64,000 nucleotides of DNA from Sipunculus nudus (taxonomy: Eukaryota > Annelida > Sipuncula > Golfingiida > Sipunculidae): positions 54,575,250-54,639,249 of the forward strand of contig CM049318.1 of NCBI GenBank assembly GCA_026874595.1. Direction: 5' to 3'. The position numbers and the translations under genes were made by a program. The notes under the pieces were generated by a model, which worked only from the letters and a program-made list of their open reading frames with translations, did no database searches and was not told the DNA's origin. Position 1 is the first letter of the stretch, and each line of letters starts with the position of its first letter. Below, piece by piece: positions 11,041 to 22,970 of this stretch.

Positions 11041-11654
11041 GATTAATTTGAGTCTGAAAGTTAAAAACCAGTAGTCTAGGCCAATTCAGTGCCTAACTGA
11101 AAGATTTGCGTTTTGAGCAGAAAAGATTTCTGGCGTTAGGGTGTTCAAGTTGTCCGTCTTCTATTTTTATTCTCTTAATATGCTGTCAACCACCCCTTTC
11201 TCTCTTCTCTCTATCTCCCTCATTGCTTTTGCAAAATGAAAATCTACCTTTAAAAGTTATAAAAAACGTGCTAGATGCAACAAAATCTCTGACATATTTC
11301 AGTCGGTTTGCCAGTCAACAAAATACAGGTATGTCTAATGTGTTTTTAAAGCACCTTTGCAACTCAGACTATTCGTAACCTGTCACAGAAAACAGAGCTT
11401 ACACTGACACAAGACCTCAGATCGATTTTAGCATTGTTTGTGATAACCTTCAAACACCAAGACCTGCTCAGTTTCCGAGGCTGAGACACATCGCCTAACA
11501 ACAGCCCTGACACTGAGTCAATCAGACATAGGTCCTAAGGGCATATGTACCCGCCAATTACTGTCTGTAATTCGACGCCTGGCGGAACAGGACTGATTGT
11601 AATCCCTTCACAAAAACATTTATATGCGACTCCGCTGTCAATAAAAGACATTAA
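11041..11654. other. Non-coding stretch, nothing recognised
   Basis: A pyrimidine patch lies at 11195-11230. A 90-codon plus frame (11106-11378) has no recognisable domain. Confidence 0.4.
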
Positions 11655-12002
11655 TAAGGCCAAAATAAAAAAAAAGGTATGGTTCTCAGGCACTTTTTTT
11701 TCAGAAATCAATGCGGGCGGGCGGTTTTTTATTTTAATTTTTTTGGGTATGTTTCGATAAAAATGTCAAATGATAAGGGAAAAGCATGAAAATAACAGGT
11801 TTTTTTTTTGCTAAATAAGTAAAAGCACTACAAAACAAAGGAAATTGTATGGTTTTACCTTCTTGAAAGAAATGTCGGAGCGGCAGCAGCTCAAAATTGG
11901 AAAGTTTTTTATTGAAAATCTAAATAAAAATTTTTGATGCGGGGGTTTAAAATTGATGCGGGCGGTGCCTGAGAACTATATCTTTAATTTTTTATGGCCT
12001 AA
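11655..12002. mobile_element. PIF/Harbinger-type MITE with TAA target duplication
   Basis: Terminal inverted repeats of about 36 bp: the left end starts GGCCAAAATAAA and continues to GTTCTCAGGCAC; the right end is the complement, GTGCCTGAGAAC through TTTATGGCC. The element is 11658-11999 (342 bp) and is flanked by TAA on both sides (11655-11657, 12000-12002). A 3-bp TWA duplication with GG-starting TIRs is the hallmark of the PIF/Harbinger superfamily. There is no coding capacity, so it would need a transposase in trans. The internal ATGCGGGCGG motif is repeated near both ends. Confidence 0.82.
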
Positions 12003-12735
12003 GTCACCCGTATCAGGATGTCACCGTAATAGTCCGGGTTAAGTGACCTGCAAGGTTAGCTCATCAAAGGCCACGTGAAATCCAAGAGATAATTGTTTGG
12101 TTCCTTTCAAGGTTTGGTTTATGAATTAATTATTAAGGTCACGAAGGGTCAGACCAAGACCCCCGCAGAGACTCGGACCTTGGTTTGCGGCTGAATAAAC
12201 AAAACCCTTGTTGACAGGCGTCTCCATTATTTACTGACGTATTTCACTTGAATCTCGTGTACATTAATCACGTGATTATCGTACGTAAGGTGTACGGAGA
12301 ATACCATTTGAGCTCTGCTTTAGTCACGCTCATACCTTAAATTACTTGAGGAACTTGCATTTAAATTCAGTAACACATTAAGCCCGTCAACTTGCGTATT
12401 CCTGGGTTAAACATGTTATTATAAGTAGCAGAAGTAATTTAAAAATGGTAAATGAAAAGAGTCAAGGTCAAGACCGATAACTGTTATACAGAGTGGTGAA
12501 GAACGGTCATAAAGACTAGTTTGTAATGACTCTAGTCAATATTATCGAAGCCAATCTCATAAAAATAAGCTATATGACTTACCTGTATGACTAAGATGGT
12601 TCAGAGTGGCCTAATTTCTGGAAATTTACTTAAATTGTTATTGTGCAGTATGAGTTGTTACGGAACTTAATATCAACAGATCACGTATGCGTGACGAACA
12701 TAAATTTTGTAATGGGGATAAAAAAAATCAGATGC
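12003..12735. other. Non-coding stretch, nothing recognised
   Basis: No repeat signature or coding frame seen. The region abuts the left edge of the solo LTR. Confidence 0.4.
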
Positions 12736-13523
12736 TGTAACACTAGGCAGCGCGAAATGTCTAGGGGAATGAATAAAGAAGTCAGTGGGTTTTTGTTTAC
12801 AAATAATTATAATTTATTCTTAAAACAACCCTAACATTACAATACACTAAAATCATTACAGTTACACAATATAACAACAGTACAACAGTCAATCAATACA
12901 AGTATATAAATAAAGTGTACAGTACCTGGATACCAGCATTGTCACAACGACAAAAGGTCCTTTAAAGCATATAATCCATATGAACAGTTCACATAAATCT
13001 TCTCAGAGAATAACAGTCCAGTTCACTCGACTCGTTGTAATCAAAAAGTGAAGTTCTGATAGCGATTCCAAAGGCAAACTGAGGACTAATTAAAATCCGT
13101 CACAAAGTTCAAGAAAAGCTATAATTGCCGCAGTTATAGGAAAAGGTCCAAAAACTGACTTACACTTTTCTGTGTCCGCTGGAATATTTCTCTCCTCCCT
13201 CTCTACTCTAAAACACTGCCCCTATTCATAACTTTTCACCTGAAGCCGAGAACTTTCCATTCCCCGAATAATCCAAAGAACCCAACAAATACACACGTTA
13301 CAGGAAATATCTCGAACAAAGAACGCTGTGTTTCTACATATCAGGGTTCACGCGTGAGCCGGCCCGGCTCGGCAAGGCGAGAAAGCCCCAGACTAGCATG
13401 ACCGCTGTTTACACATCAGGGCCCACGCGTGGGCCGGGCTACGCCGCCATAGCAACGGCCAATGCTCGCGCTGCACATACACATGTAAGACTGCTGCATA
13501 CAATAAAAGAGACAGCTGTAACA
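12736..13523 (-). mobile_element. Solo LTR, copy 1 (788 bp)
   Basis: Collinear with the element at 59362-60124. Both start TGTAACACTAGG and end CTGTAACA on the plus strand; read on the minus strand they begin TGTTACAG and end TGTTACA. Shared internal blocks include GAATGAATAAAGAAGTCAGT, GTACAGTACCTGGATA and GCGAGAAAGCCCCA. The minus-strand TATA region is decayed here (TATGAATAGGGG, near 13222). A CACGCGTG-containing motif is duplicated internally at about 13340 and 13418. No partner LTR or coding region adjoins it, and no target duplication was found. Confidence 0.7.
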
Positions 13524-14525
13524 GAGTTTTCGATTTATCCACCTTTTACTATTGTACACATGGAAACACACACACATTGTGTAACATAACTGTCGTCTGT
13601 TCAACAAATTAACATAATGATTGCCTTCGCCAGGAGACTATGCGTTCATCACCGTTCTTGTGTATTTTGTGTGTGTTTGTTCATAACATGACTCAGGCAA
13701 TCATGAACGAAACCTCATGACATTTTCAGGGCATTTCAGAAATGGGCCAAAAATAAATTCATTAAAGTTTAATGTGTTGTACGGTCAGGTATGCACACAT
13801 GAACTTGTAGATATGGGCCGAATAAGTGAATGCAAACACGGTTTGGGGGACATCTCACAGTAGATTGCAGATTTCTAAATTAATTATTAGAACGATTTAC
13901 TTAATGAGGCTTCACAATATTTATTTGCAGCCACAGCCACGCATGATTGGCGTCCCTCCCTAAAGGAAGTGACATCTGACCTGTCATTAATGTCTGCATT
14001 CAGATAAATCCTTCTAATTCACTCAATACATTGAACCACACATAAACGCAAGCCTCCAGGAACCAAATAAACTGACAGAAGATTTTTATGTACATGTGCT
14101 CATAAGACGTGCCTCATATTATTTAAGAGGCAAGATCATACAGACAGTTTATGTCCTACCATTAATTACGGTACCACAAGGGCTCATGAATATTCATTTT
14201 ATTCAGATGATTGGATCAAACCTATATTACAAAGCCTTGTGGCTAATAATTTATCGTCAGCAACTATTCCATTGTCAGGGTGAATCTTATTACTCTGTTA
14301 TTACCTTATTTTCCTTCTACTATCATTTTTAGACTTATATCATATGGGCGATTAGGATTTCTTAAAGTAGTTTAATCACCTATATGACCTTTATAAACTA
14401 AAGGTAATCCTTTATAGCTTTTATGAAATATGCCCGAAAACGTGGATATCAACGCACACAGACTGCTTGTTTTGTTTATACCAACATGCTTGTAATATGT
14501 GAGAGCCCGCAAAATTAATCAAAAC
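13524..14525. other. Non-coding stretch, nothing recognised
   Basis: AT-rich with a 78-codon plus frame (14096-14332) lacking any domain. Confidence 0.4.
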
Positions 14526-14825
14526 AAATTCATCAAAAACATCTGGCAGCAAGTCACATAAGCCAGAGCTTGGCAAATGGCGTTTTAGCAATAAGTGACC
14601 TTTCTACCTCCGCGTATATGCAACCTACCTCCTTAGGTCCCCTTTTTTCCGTTTGTCAACATTGCTGTGTTTACAAACAAGTTGTTGATAAACAAGTTCA
14701 TATATTCTTCACGGAGGTGTTATAAGAAATTTCATAACCAGAATTACCCGTAGATCATAAATATATAAACAATGGAAGCCAGAAATCACACAAATACATT
14801 TTTAAAAGGTAGGTGAATGGGCAGC
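14526..14825 (+). repeat. Dispersed repeat family D, copy 1
   Basis: Blocks ACATCTGG.AGCAAGT, CTTTCTACCTCCGCGTATATG, TTGTTGATAAACAAG and AAAAGGTAGGTGAATGG reappear in the same order at 31.76-31.84 kb and 33.00-33.24 kb. TTGTTGATAAACAAG is itself a short palindrome. The family is unassigned and has no coding capacity. Confidence 0.65.
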
Positions 14826-14907
14826 TTTAAGTATATTTTCTCAGTGCAAACGTCATTAACAAAGTTTTAGCAGCATTGCAGCCACTCACCACGCTCCTTG
14901 TAACTCC

Positions 14908-16130
14908 CATTGGAGTTGGGTCCAAAGGTAATTGAAGTAATTGTAATTACAATTACTTTTTCAAGTAATTGTTATTGTAATCGATTACATTTTCTATTCC
15001 TGGAAAGTAATTTTAATTGTAATCGATTGCTTTTGAAAAGTAATTGTTTGAACAATTACTTTCAATTTACTTTTGGGTATATTTGTCTCATATGAATAAT
15101 TCCATCGAACTGTCAAGATATTAAGCATACCTCGATATTAACCAATTTCCCATGGTTGTTCCTCATGAAATTCAACGGCACATATGCATATTAAATAATA
15201 CATTTATTATCTCAGGCTACTAGTTGATTTTGACTGGAAAAAAAGTTTCCAATCAAAGCTATCCGAATATAAAGATTTCAGGTTACCCCGTTTATTTGAA
15301 ATCACTTTCAAGTTATTCCTGGGATTACCCTGAACCTGAATTTAGGTAAACCCCACACTGTTTAGATTACCGTCTTGCTGATTTTAATGATAAATTTTAA
15401 TGCTTTAAACCAATGATATATCATTTCAATAAACCTCCATGAAAGACACACGATCTAAAATGTTTAATCAGTCTAACAAAAAATTGCCGCATATTGTAAA
15501 CAATATTATCAAGTGTATTTTTATTCACTCGTATACACATCACCAAAGCGCATTATAAATTACTTGCAAACAAAGAATATGTAAAAATTAACTAATTTGG
15601 GAAATCAAGAAGACGTTCACGATTTTTATGTTAATACACATACAGAAACAGCTGTTTTGTACTTTTCCCTTTTTTCACCACAACTTCATTGAAATGGCCC
15701 GGTTTATATCCGGTTTATATAATAATATTTATTTGATTTGTTTTCTTCTTTTAATTTTTACAACAAGCTTCATTGATAAACCACAATCACGTTTTGTGGT
15801 GACTATGAAATGTTTGATTTAATATGACATTACAACTTAACAATGACTCTTTATGCAAATCCTACTGCGATTAATTTTATACTATAGATCGTGTAGGTTG
15901 TGGCTTTATTAAATTTGTTACGACTGTTAAAGTTAAGAGTTCAAACCAATCTCTAAGCCAGTTGCTGTTCTTGCATGAGGTAAATTGTCCTAAAACAGAA
16001 AGTAATTTCTTTAGTAATTGCGATTACTTTAAGAAGTATTGTAATCGTTATCGATTACCTTTCTGAAAACACGAAAGTATTTGTAATTGTAATCGATTAA
16101 TTTAAAAGTATTCGAACCCAAGTCTTTTGG
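14908..16130. mobile_element. hAT-like non-autonomous element with AATCGATTAC subterminal repeats
   Basis: The left end carries GAGTTGGGTCCAAAGGTAATT and the right end GTATTCGAACCCAAGTC, an imperfect inverted pair. Both ends are packed with GTAATTG and TAATCGATTAC motifs (14930-15065 and 16000-16110). The left core GTTGGGTCC equals that of the hAT element at 56053-58065. The 1 kb interior is AT-rich with no transposase frame. An 8-bp target duplication could not be placed, so the exact borders are uncertain. Confidence 0.6.
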
Positions 16131-18175
16131 AGACATTTTTGTTTGCTTTCAGTATAATGCAGCAGTGATAGAGAGAAACCCAAAATTGGAGAACTCGAAT
16201 TTAGTTAACAAATTCAGCCCAGTAAATATGAACCTGTAAACTTCAATCAAAATTAAATTTATTTCATTTTTATATGTTTAATTGAATCAAATTTTTGCAA
16301 ATTGCAAATGGATTCTTATTTAGTCCCAATATGATTCAGACTTGACCCTGATTTTAATGACAAAAGGAATTCCTATTACTCTAGTTCCGGAACACTGAAT
16401 TCGGTCACCCATAAGCTTATCGAAACATCATTAGTATAAGTAGATGTTAGCTAGGATGATTCGGGCTATTATATTCTATCATATTAACAATATTACGGCC
16501 GATTTTCTGGCCGATTTTAATCCGGTCTGTAAATCGGAAGATGTAATAACGGAACCGTAAAAACGGTTATTATTATCAAAGAATTCGCTTTCCTTTCCAT
16601 CTTTCATCATTCATGACGATAATAGCCATCGAAGAGACGAAACCAGAATTCGTCAAAATGGCCGGAAAAACCTGGTGATGCTCACCCTAAATAGGAAGGT
16701 GAATTAGCATATATATATATCGGAGCCTATTTGAGGCGATATGACCAGGGTGATTTAAGACATAGGCCTTTCAGTTTTAAGGGTGGAGCATTAACATTTG
16801 ATCATTAGTTTTTTTTATATATAACTCATTTGTATAATATGGAGATTCAGAATTATTAATTAATATATGTCAACGTATGTACGATTAACGCAGAAATGCA
16901 ACAAATGTTTGCAAATTTATACCAGAGCCAGTTGTATGGTGTATAGCATTAGTACGCGTGATTGAATTCAATTATTTACTCATGCGTGAAAACTCTGCCA
17001 CAAAAAAAACCTCGCTAGATAATTATAAGAGGCCGGTTTTAAAAGGTCAAACATTTGCGAGCAGTTCATCAACACTTATTTTCCCTCTGGACCTTATACA
17101 AACGGCACATGATTGTATCCTAAAAAAAGTCTAAGGCCAGTTTACAATAAATCCTTTAACCAATGCACGGTTTATGGAGGTGGTCGAGTAGAGGTCGTGA
17201 TATAACGCCCAAAGTTATTTTGCCACCGAAGAAAGCTAAAGCAGATTTATTTCAGGAGGTGCTACTTATGTTCAAACCCAATGGAAACAGCCGTGACAGG
17301 GTAGTCCATCTTTTGGTGAATAAAAGAAAGAACGAACATAAGGAATATAGATGGTTATCTGCCGGCAGAGTGACCTTCACGATTAACTTTCACTAAACAT
17401 GGACCCGTCTAGCATTGGAAAGAGTAGATATTGAAGAGTCTTTCCTACAAAGTGTCCTTCAAGTTACCATACAGTGAACTTTAGAAAGGGACGTACCGTA
17501 TATCTTAGTGATTAACTTTTTTTTGGCGCCAGTGGCATTGGCATTCATCATTTAATTCAAGTCAAGTTGAATTTATACCACGCCTTTGTGCAGCTTTTGA
17601 CTCTGGTTTGCCGACACCGGACGATACTTTGGGAGAAAATCCGATCCCCTTTGAAGGATTTTACTTAATCTCCTTTAGGGATGAAGTCGTTTCTGGTGTA
17701 AGAAGCACTCTGCAGTCAAAGGACTGTACCTGTTACGGTGATTTTAATTAAAGCAGTTTTTCTCAGCTTCGAGGAATAGTGTCAAATGGCAAGGTCTTAG
17801 AATATGAACTGACGGTGTTGCCAGTATAGGGTTACCTATTTATACAGAAGTGCCTGTAGATATTATATGGTACTTTTCAATGGGAAAGATATTACGTAAT
17901 GGCGATACTCTACATCGTATATCCCCATTTTCAAGAACCCTTTTGCTCATTCAGATAACTTTGAACAATTCAACGGTGGAATAACGGATCTATTTGAGCT
18001 ATAAAGATAAATATATCAGTGTGAATTTTTTGTTACACAGTAAATCATTTCAGTTCTTGAACCAGCGGCTAGAAATAAAGACGGACTTTAAATTATAAAG
18101 TTTATCTGTTTTACACGAATTGTACAAAAAGTTATAATAATTAGTCTTCGGCACTAACCATGGCTCAAGTGGTGG
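16131..18175. other. Non-coding stretch, nothing firmly recognised
   Basis: Two short hairpins occur near 16496-16575 (GGCCGATTTT repeated; GGAACCGTAAAAACGGTT). A 77-codon plus frame at 17163-17396 is rich in charged residues but matches no family I know. A TA patch lies at 16711-16720. Confidence 0.35.
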
Positions 18176-18335
18176 CATTTGGTGGTGACCAAAGGTGGAG
18201 GAAACAGGAGAACCCGAAGTAAACCACCGGCCTGGGATGGGCTATACAAACCACCCTTATGTCCACGCAGGGGAACGAACCCGGGTCGCCACCGGAGAGA
18301 GCGTTTCACCCCTAGACCGTCAAGCATTATAAAAT
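18176..18335 (-). repeat. SINE family C, best copy
   Basis: On the minus strand a tRNA-like head reads GGTCTAGGGGTGAAACGC (box A), then GACCCGGGTTCGTTCCCC (box B). The body beyond it contains, on the plus strand, GTGGAGGAAACAGGAGAACC and AAACCACCGGCCTGGG. The GGAGAACCC...AAAACCACC block is typical of a SINE type I remember as common in molluscs and other invertebrates. Partial relatives lie at 7.09 and 7.66 kb. Confidence 0.75.
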
Positions 18336-18339
18336 ATAT

Positions 18340-19922
18340 GATAACATTTCAAAAGGCGGTAGCTTTTCTTATAAAAGTTTACCTTATAACACTGTAATAA
18401 TTCGATATTGGCCTAAAAAAAATGAAAAAGATCTGTTATGCTTGTTTAATATATAGCAACGTTAATTAAAGGTGAACTGTAATGATTCTTTTTATTCGCT
18501 CACTGGATTCAGTATGAAAAGTTACCCCTGTAAACAAATTGTTAGTTCATTACGGTTAAGGTAACAATTTGAAGTAAAAGAAATAAGCCTTAGTTAGGAA
18601 TATGAGCCATGCTATGATACCGCACGGCGGCACCATTACGGGCTTGATGTCAAGTGATGACGTCATAGAGACCTAACAAACAAACCATGTGTCCACGTCA
18701 GTGTCTCGTCCGAGATTTCACTTCGTGCTCGGCTATGCCTTTTCTGACTTCAAACATTCACTCATCGTTGCCTGTTAAGTATTGATTCACTGTAACTGTT
18801 TGAACGAGAATTAAACATAACTGTGACAAATAAATAGCGATTTAAACAGTTATAAATGTAATAACAAACGATTGTTTGATTCAGAGAACAAATGTCCATA
18901 TATATATATATATGCTTATATTTTCAGCCTATGGAAATTACTGATAATTATAAAAAATGAATATATAATCCTATTATGGCCCATTAATAAACTGATCTAG
19001 CAACACAAGACAGAATCTGCTCTCCGTCTGATCAGATTTGTGTTAAAATTGTAAATAAATAAAAATAACTAAATACTCGAAGTCAAATTATATATACAAA
19101 GAATGTAAGGTTTACAGAAGAGACCTTCATCAAAAACACACGCTTGTGTTTTGAGGATTGTACCGGTTCACCGATGCATTGACCCTGTTGTTCATTTCAG
19201 GTACTAATGGTGACGTGTGTATATAAAACGAATGCAGAACCCCCTGATAGTCGGCCATTAGAACCATGGCTATTTACAAACCCCTTTGACTGTAAACAAT
19301 GGTCTGTTATTTCGACTGTTAATCTTAATTAAATATATCTTAAACCTAAGTTACAGAAGATATCTATGATATACGTTACAGTAGGCCTCTTCATATATAT
19401 ATATGTGTGTGTGTGTGTGTGTTTGTGTATTCATATATATATGAGTTTGCACGCCCTTCTTATAGGACTAGATCTGTTTTATAAATTTATCTTCGTTGGA
19501 CCTGACATTACGTAAAATATTCACCAATGCTTTAGCAGAATATATGATATTAATTAAAATTAAGCTCGGTTACACAAACCACAAGGCCAATTTTTATTTT
19601 TTTTTAAGTTTAGATCTTAAAAGACCTACTTAATGCAATTTAAATATTCAGTTTTAAACAGGGAGGGCACAATAATGAGAATTTTTTCATAATTAATCTA
19701 GTCAGTTAAAGAATTAACAAAGCCTATCCTAATTAGATTCCAACCTTAGAAAGTTCAGGCCTTACACAATGAGCCTTACCGTTACAAGTTAGGTGACAGC
19801 ACATGAAGCATACCTGTACTGAATTTGTAATACTAATTGTTACTGTGTTATAATGCCTGTATACGGTGGCTGATTTAGGACACAGAAAATAAAATATTTA
19901 TCTCAACATCTCGATGTAAAAT
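18340..19922. other. AT-rich non-coding stretch with two short microsatellites
   Basis: (TA)n at 18897-18914 and a (TA)n(TG)n(TA)n compound at 19392-19443. Otherwise no gene or repeat partner seen. Confidence 0.5.
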
Positions 19923-20043
19923 TTCACCAAAAAAAAAAATTTTGCCGCAGAAAAAAAAATATTTAGAGATCTCGAGATGTTAAGTCGAGATTTTGAGATT
20001 TCTAAATATTTTTTTTTTCTGCAGCAAAATATTTTTTGGTGAA
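19923..20043. repeat. Near-perfect hairpin with ~57-bp arms
   Basis: The left arm starts TTCACCAAAAAA, passes TTTTGCCGCAG and A-rich sequence, and ends TAGAGATCTCGAGA. The right arm is its near-exact complement, ending TTTTTTGGTGAA, around a loop of a few bases near TGTTAAG. ATCTCGA-type motifs also occur just outside (near 19908). It is likely the core of a fold-back MITE, although outer borders and target duplication are not visible. Confidence 0.75.
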
Positions 20044-22380
20044 GAAAAATAGTAGGGTCTACAACCTGTACTGGTACGCGGTATTTAAAAAAAAATCTAG
20101 GACTATTCCGGTAACTGGCTACAAGAATTTTTTTTAGTGGTATTCAGATTTTTCACTGAGCTTTGTCATACATGCACTTGTCCAGATGAATCCCACAGGT
20201 GTTTGGTACGGTAACCTTGACGTCATAAAACTGTAAAATATGCGGACCGTGTGTTAAAGTCAAAAGTTGGGTGGCTGAGACCGCCTGCCTCGATAAACAG
20301 GAAATTTAATCATTTTTATGCATTTTTATCTAAAATATATTTCAAAAGATGTTGTATAATGCTGTATAAAGCCATCTGTCATCCACATGTGTGATTCACC
20401 AGATATCTAAAACATATCGGTACAGTTAAACTTTAAGCATGATTAATGAATTCCTATCGTTTTAACATTCACCTTCAAATATGTCTTAGACCCCAGCTTT
20501 GAATCACATTGTAGGTGTTGTTTACCATATCTCTTTATTTATATAGATATGATTTTTGATCATTTGCTGTTGCATTCGTTGCTTCTATAAATGACCTGTT
20601 TTATCTAAATCTACAGATTTTTTCTATAACTACGTGTTCACCTTGACTTTTTTAAGGTCAACACAAAATTCCAATTACTTATTCACTTATAATTATTGAG
20701 TGTATGGCGCCAATAAAACAAACGATCTCAACATAACTTGTTCCAATTTTTAGAAGGCGAGAAACATGTTTGGATCAGAACTTTTGCGACCCTTTAGTCA
20801 GCAGAATGCCACGCAGCAAACGTTTAGATTGATACCTAGTATGTCACTTGCCTGGATAAGTGATGCATATATTGCATAATCATTTTCATTTTAAAGATTT
20901 GCAAACCCTGCTTGTAGTAATTCTTGAAAGTCTATGAAGATGAAATGAAAACTAGAGATATTTTGTGTTATGTAAATGTCAAATGTATGCTAAAATTTTG
21001 TCCGATAACACCATATTAAGCATCAAATGTATTATTTTCATACCACAAGAGTATATATGATATCATAACAATAATTATCTGAAAATAAAATTGATTCAGA
21101 ATTCAAAATTCTAAATTGCACCTTTATTTATCAATAATTTGGCTCATATATTATCAATTTATATATACTGATTGTTTTAATAATATTTTAATTTGTTAAA
21201 TTTATTTAAAAGGAGATTAATTTCTTTAAACATTCAATATTACCTCTGGATTAGTCCTTGAATTACTATCAAAGCTTTACAAATAAGAAAATAGAGTTGA
21301 AAAATAACAATTATTGCATTACACTTGGCGAATATTGTTGTGTGTGAGGGGGTAGGGTGGGGATAAGCGTGGGGGGGGGGGGGCGGGTGATATGAGAGTT
21401 ATTGTATACCTGAAACAGCAGGGTGCTCAACCAGTGTTAAATTACTAATAAGGTTACACAGACAGGGCTGAAGTAACCAGAATTGGGCTGTCTGGGGATT
21501 ATCAATGCAAGTCATACAATATGGCCACCAAATAAAAATTTAATTTCTAGACCATCACTATGACTCAGATGACCTATAGTCAGCTGAGTTTAAAACACGA
21601 GGATCTTTAGGACTTGCACCAATCATACAGGTGTCTTTATGATACAACGTCTGATCATTACAAAAACAAAGACATGAAAAACCGCAGTTTTGAAGAAATG
21701 GCACAAATTCGTGGAAATTCTTGTAAATATACCTTTGCATTTTTGTGATCATGTGGCTAATAATATATCATAAGACTTGGGCCAACTCTTCAACGGAAAA
21801 CAAAATTCGTTTTTTTTATGTATAGGAACATGTTGCATAAGTGTAGGTGAGTCGTGTTTCAAGAAAAAAACGCTGCAACATTTTTCAAAATACGTGATCC
21901 GCAACATGTTGCGCAACATGTTTCCCAGTGTATGACCGGCTTTAGGAACAAGGTCCAAAATAAACATCACGTGATCTAGGACTGATATTGAACCAAAATT
22001 GTTAGCTTTTGTAAATAGGCTATTGAGGTCTATAGAACATGCGGTTATGTTATTCTGACGAATGTTCTTATAGATTTTTGCGAACGTACTTTTTTCATAA
22101 CTTTGGATCATAATGTAATAAAAATTCGATGTTTGCATTTTTCTCTTCCGCCATCTTTGATAAATGGCGCCATTTAAAAATGAGTGTTATATATCACTCG
22201 AAAACCGCCATTGTAGACAGAGGCAACCCAAGAACAATTTGATAATTATCAGTAGACAACTCTTATTATTTGATTTTGAGGTAATTTTTCCTGTTGAGTC
22301 GATTGCTGCTCCAAAAATATTATATATTATATATATTGTATATATTAAATGAGCTAATTTGCATAAATTTGAAAATCTGT
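20044..22380. other. AT-rich non-coding stretch
   Basis: Contains a G13 run (21371-21383) and a doubled CAACATGTTGCG motif (about 21903-21922). A 129-codon minus-strand frame spans 21749-22138. The frame has no domain I recognise and overlaps the CAACATGTTGCG repeat, so it is more likely repeat-derived than a gene. Confidence 0.35.
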
Positions 22381-22384
22381 GGAC

Positions 22385-22970
22385 TAAATTAGTGGAATAA
22401 ATTACATAATTAATAAATCTGTTGATTATATGGCTTTTATAAAAAAAGTAAAGTACTACGGACACAAAATATTCAAATGGAAAAGATACATCGTCCTAAA
22501 TAAACTCATATTTTTCAATTAATAAGATGCAGATTAACTATACAAATTAGACAAATTATTGAATTTAATGGAAGTGATCTTTTCATGAAAAGATCAAAAG
22601 TTAAATATTTGCTTAATATTTCGCATTTCGGCTTTTTAAATAGTTGCTTATCATCACACTTATCAGTTGTAATATGTGTTGTTTTTCATTTTAAAAGCTA
22701 ATTTACATATTTCCATTATTTATCAACAATTATGCGTATATAAATATATATGCCATATGGGAATCGTGAGACTGAATGGAAATTTTCAAAATGATGTTAT
22801 TTTTTTGAGTGAATTGATTCAGTGTGTTATTAAATGATTTGTCTGCTTCAAATACAGTTTGCTAGTTAAAATAAAATTTACTAATTTGCATATGCAATGA
22901 GCAGCTGGTCGAATCATGATTGATCGTGGGGTGTTTTTTTTAAATATATTACATTCATTGATTATTGATG
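22385..22970. repeat. Left arm of a large diverged inverted repeat
   Basis: Read in reverse complement, the stretch at 24.24-24.83 kb follows this one block by block: TTTATAAAAA.GAGTAAAGTA, ATATTCAAAT, TTAATAA.ATGCAGAT.AA, TTTCATTTTAAAAGCTAATT plus ACATATTT, GTGTTAT.AAATG.TTTGT, and AATTTGCATA..CAATGAGCA followed by GATCG. Identity by eye is roughly 70-75% with small indels. The arm is AT-rich and non-coding. Confidence 0.7.

Noticed and set aside
21749-22138. 129-codon minus-strand frame
   Set aside because: No recognisable domain, and it overlaps a duplicated CAACATGTTGCG motif, so it is likely repeat-derived. It cannot be called a gene from sequence alone.
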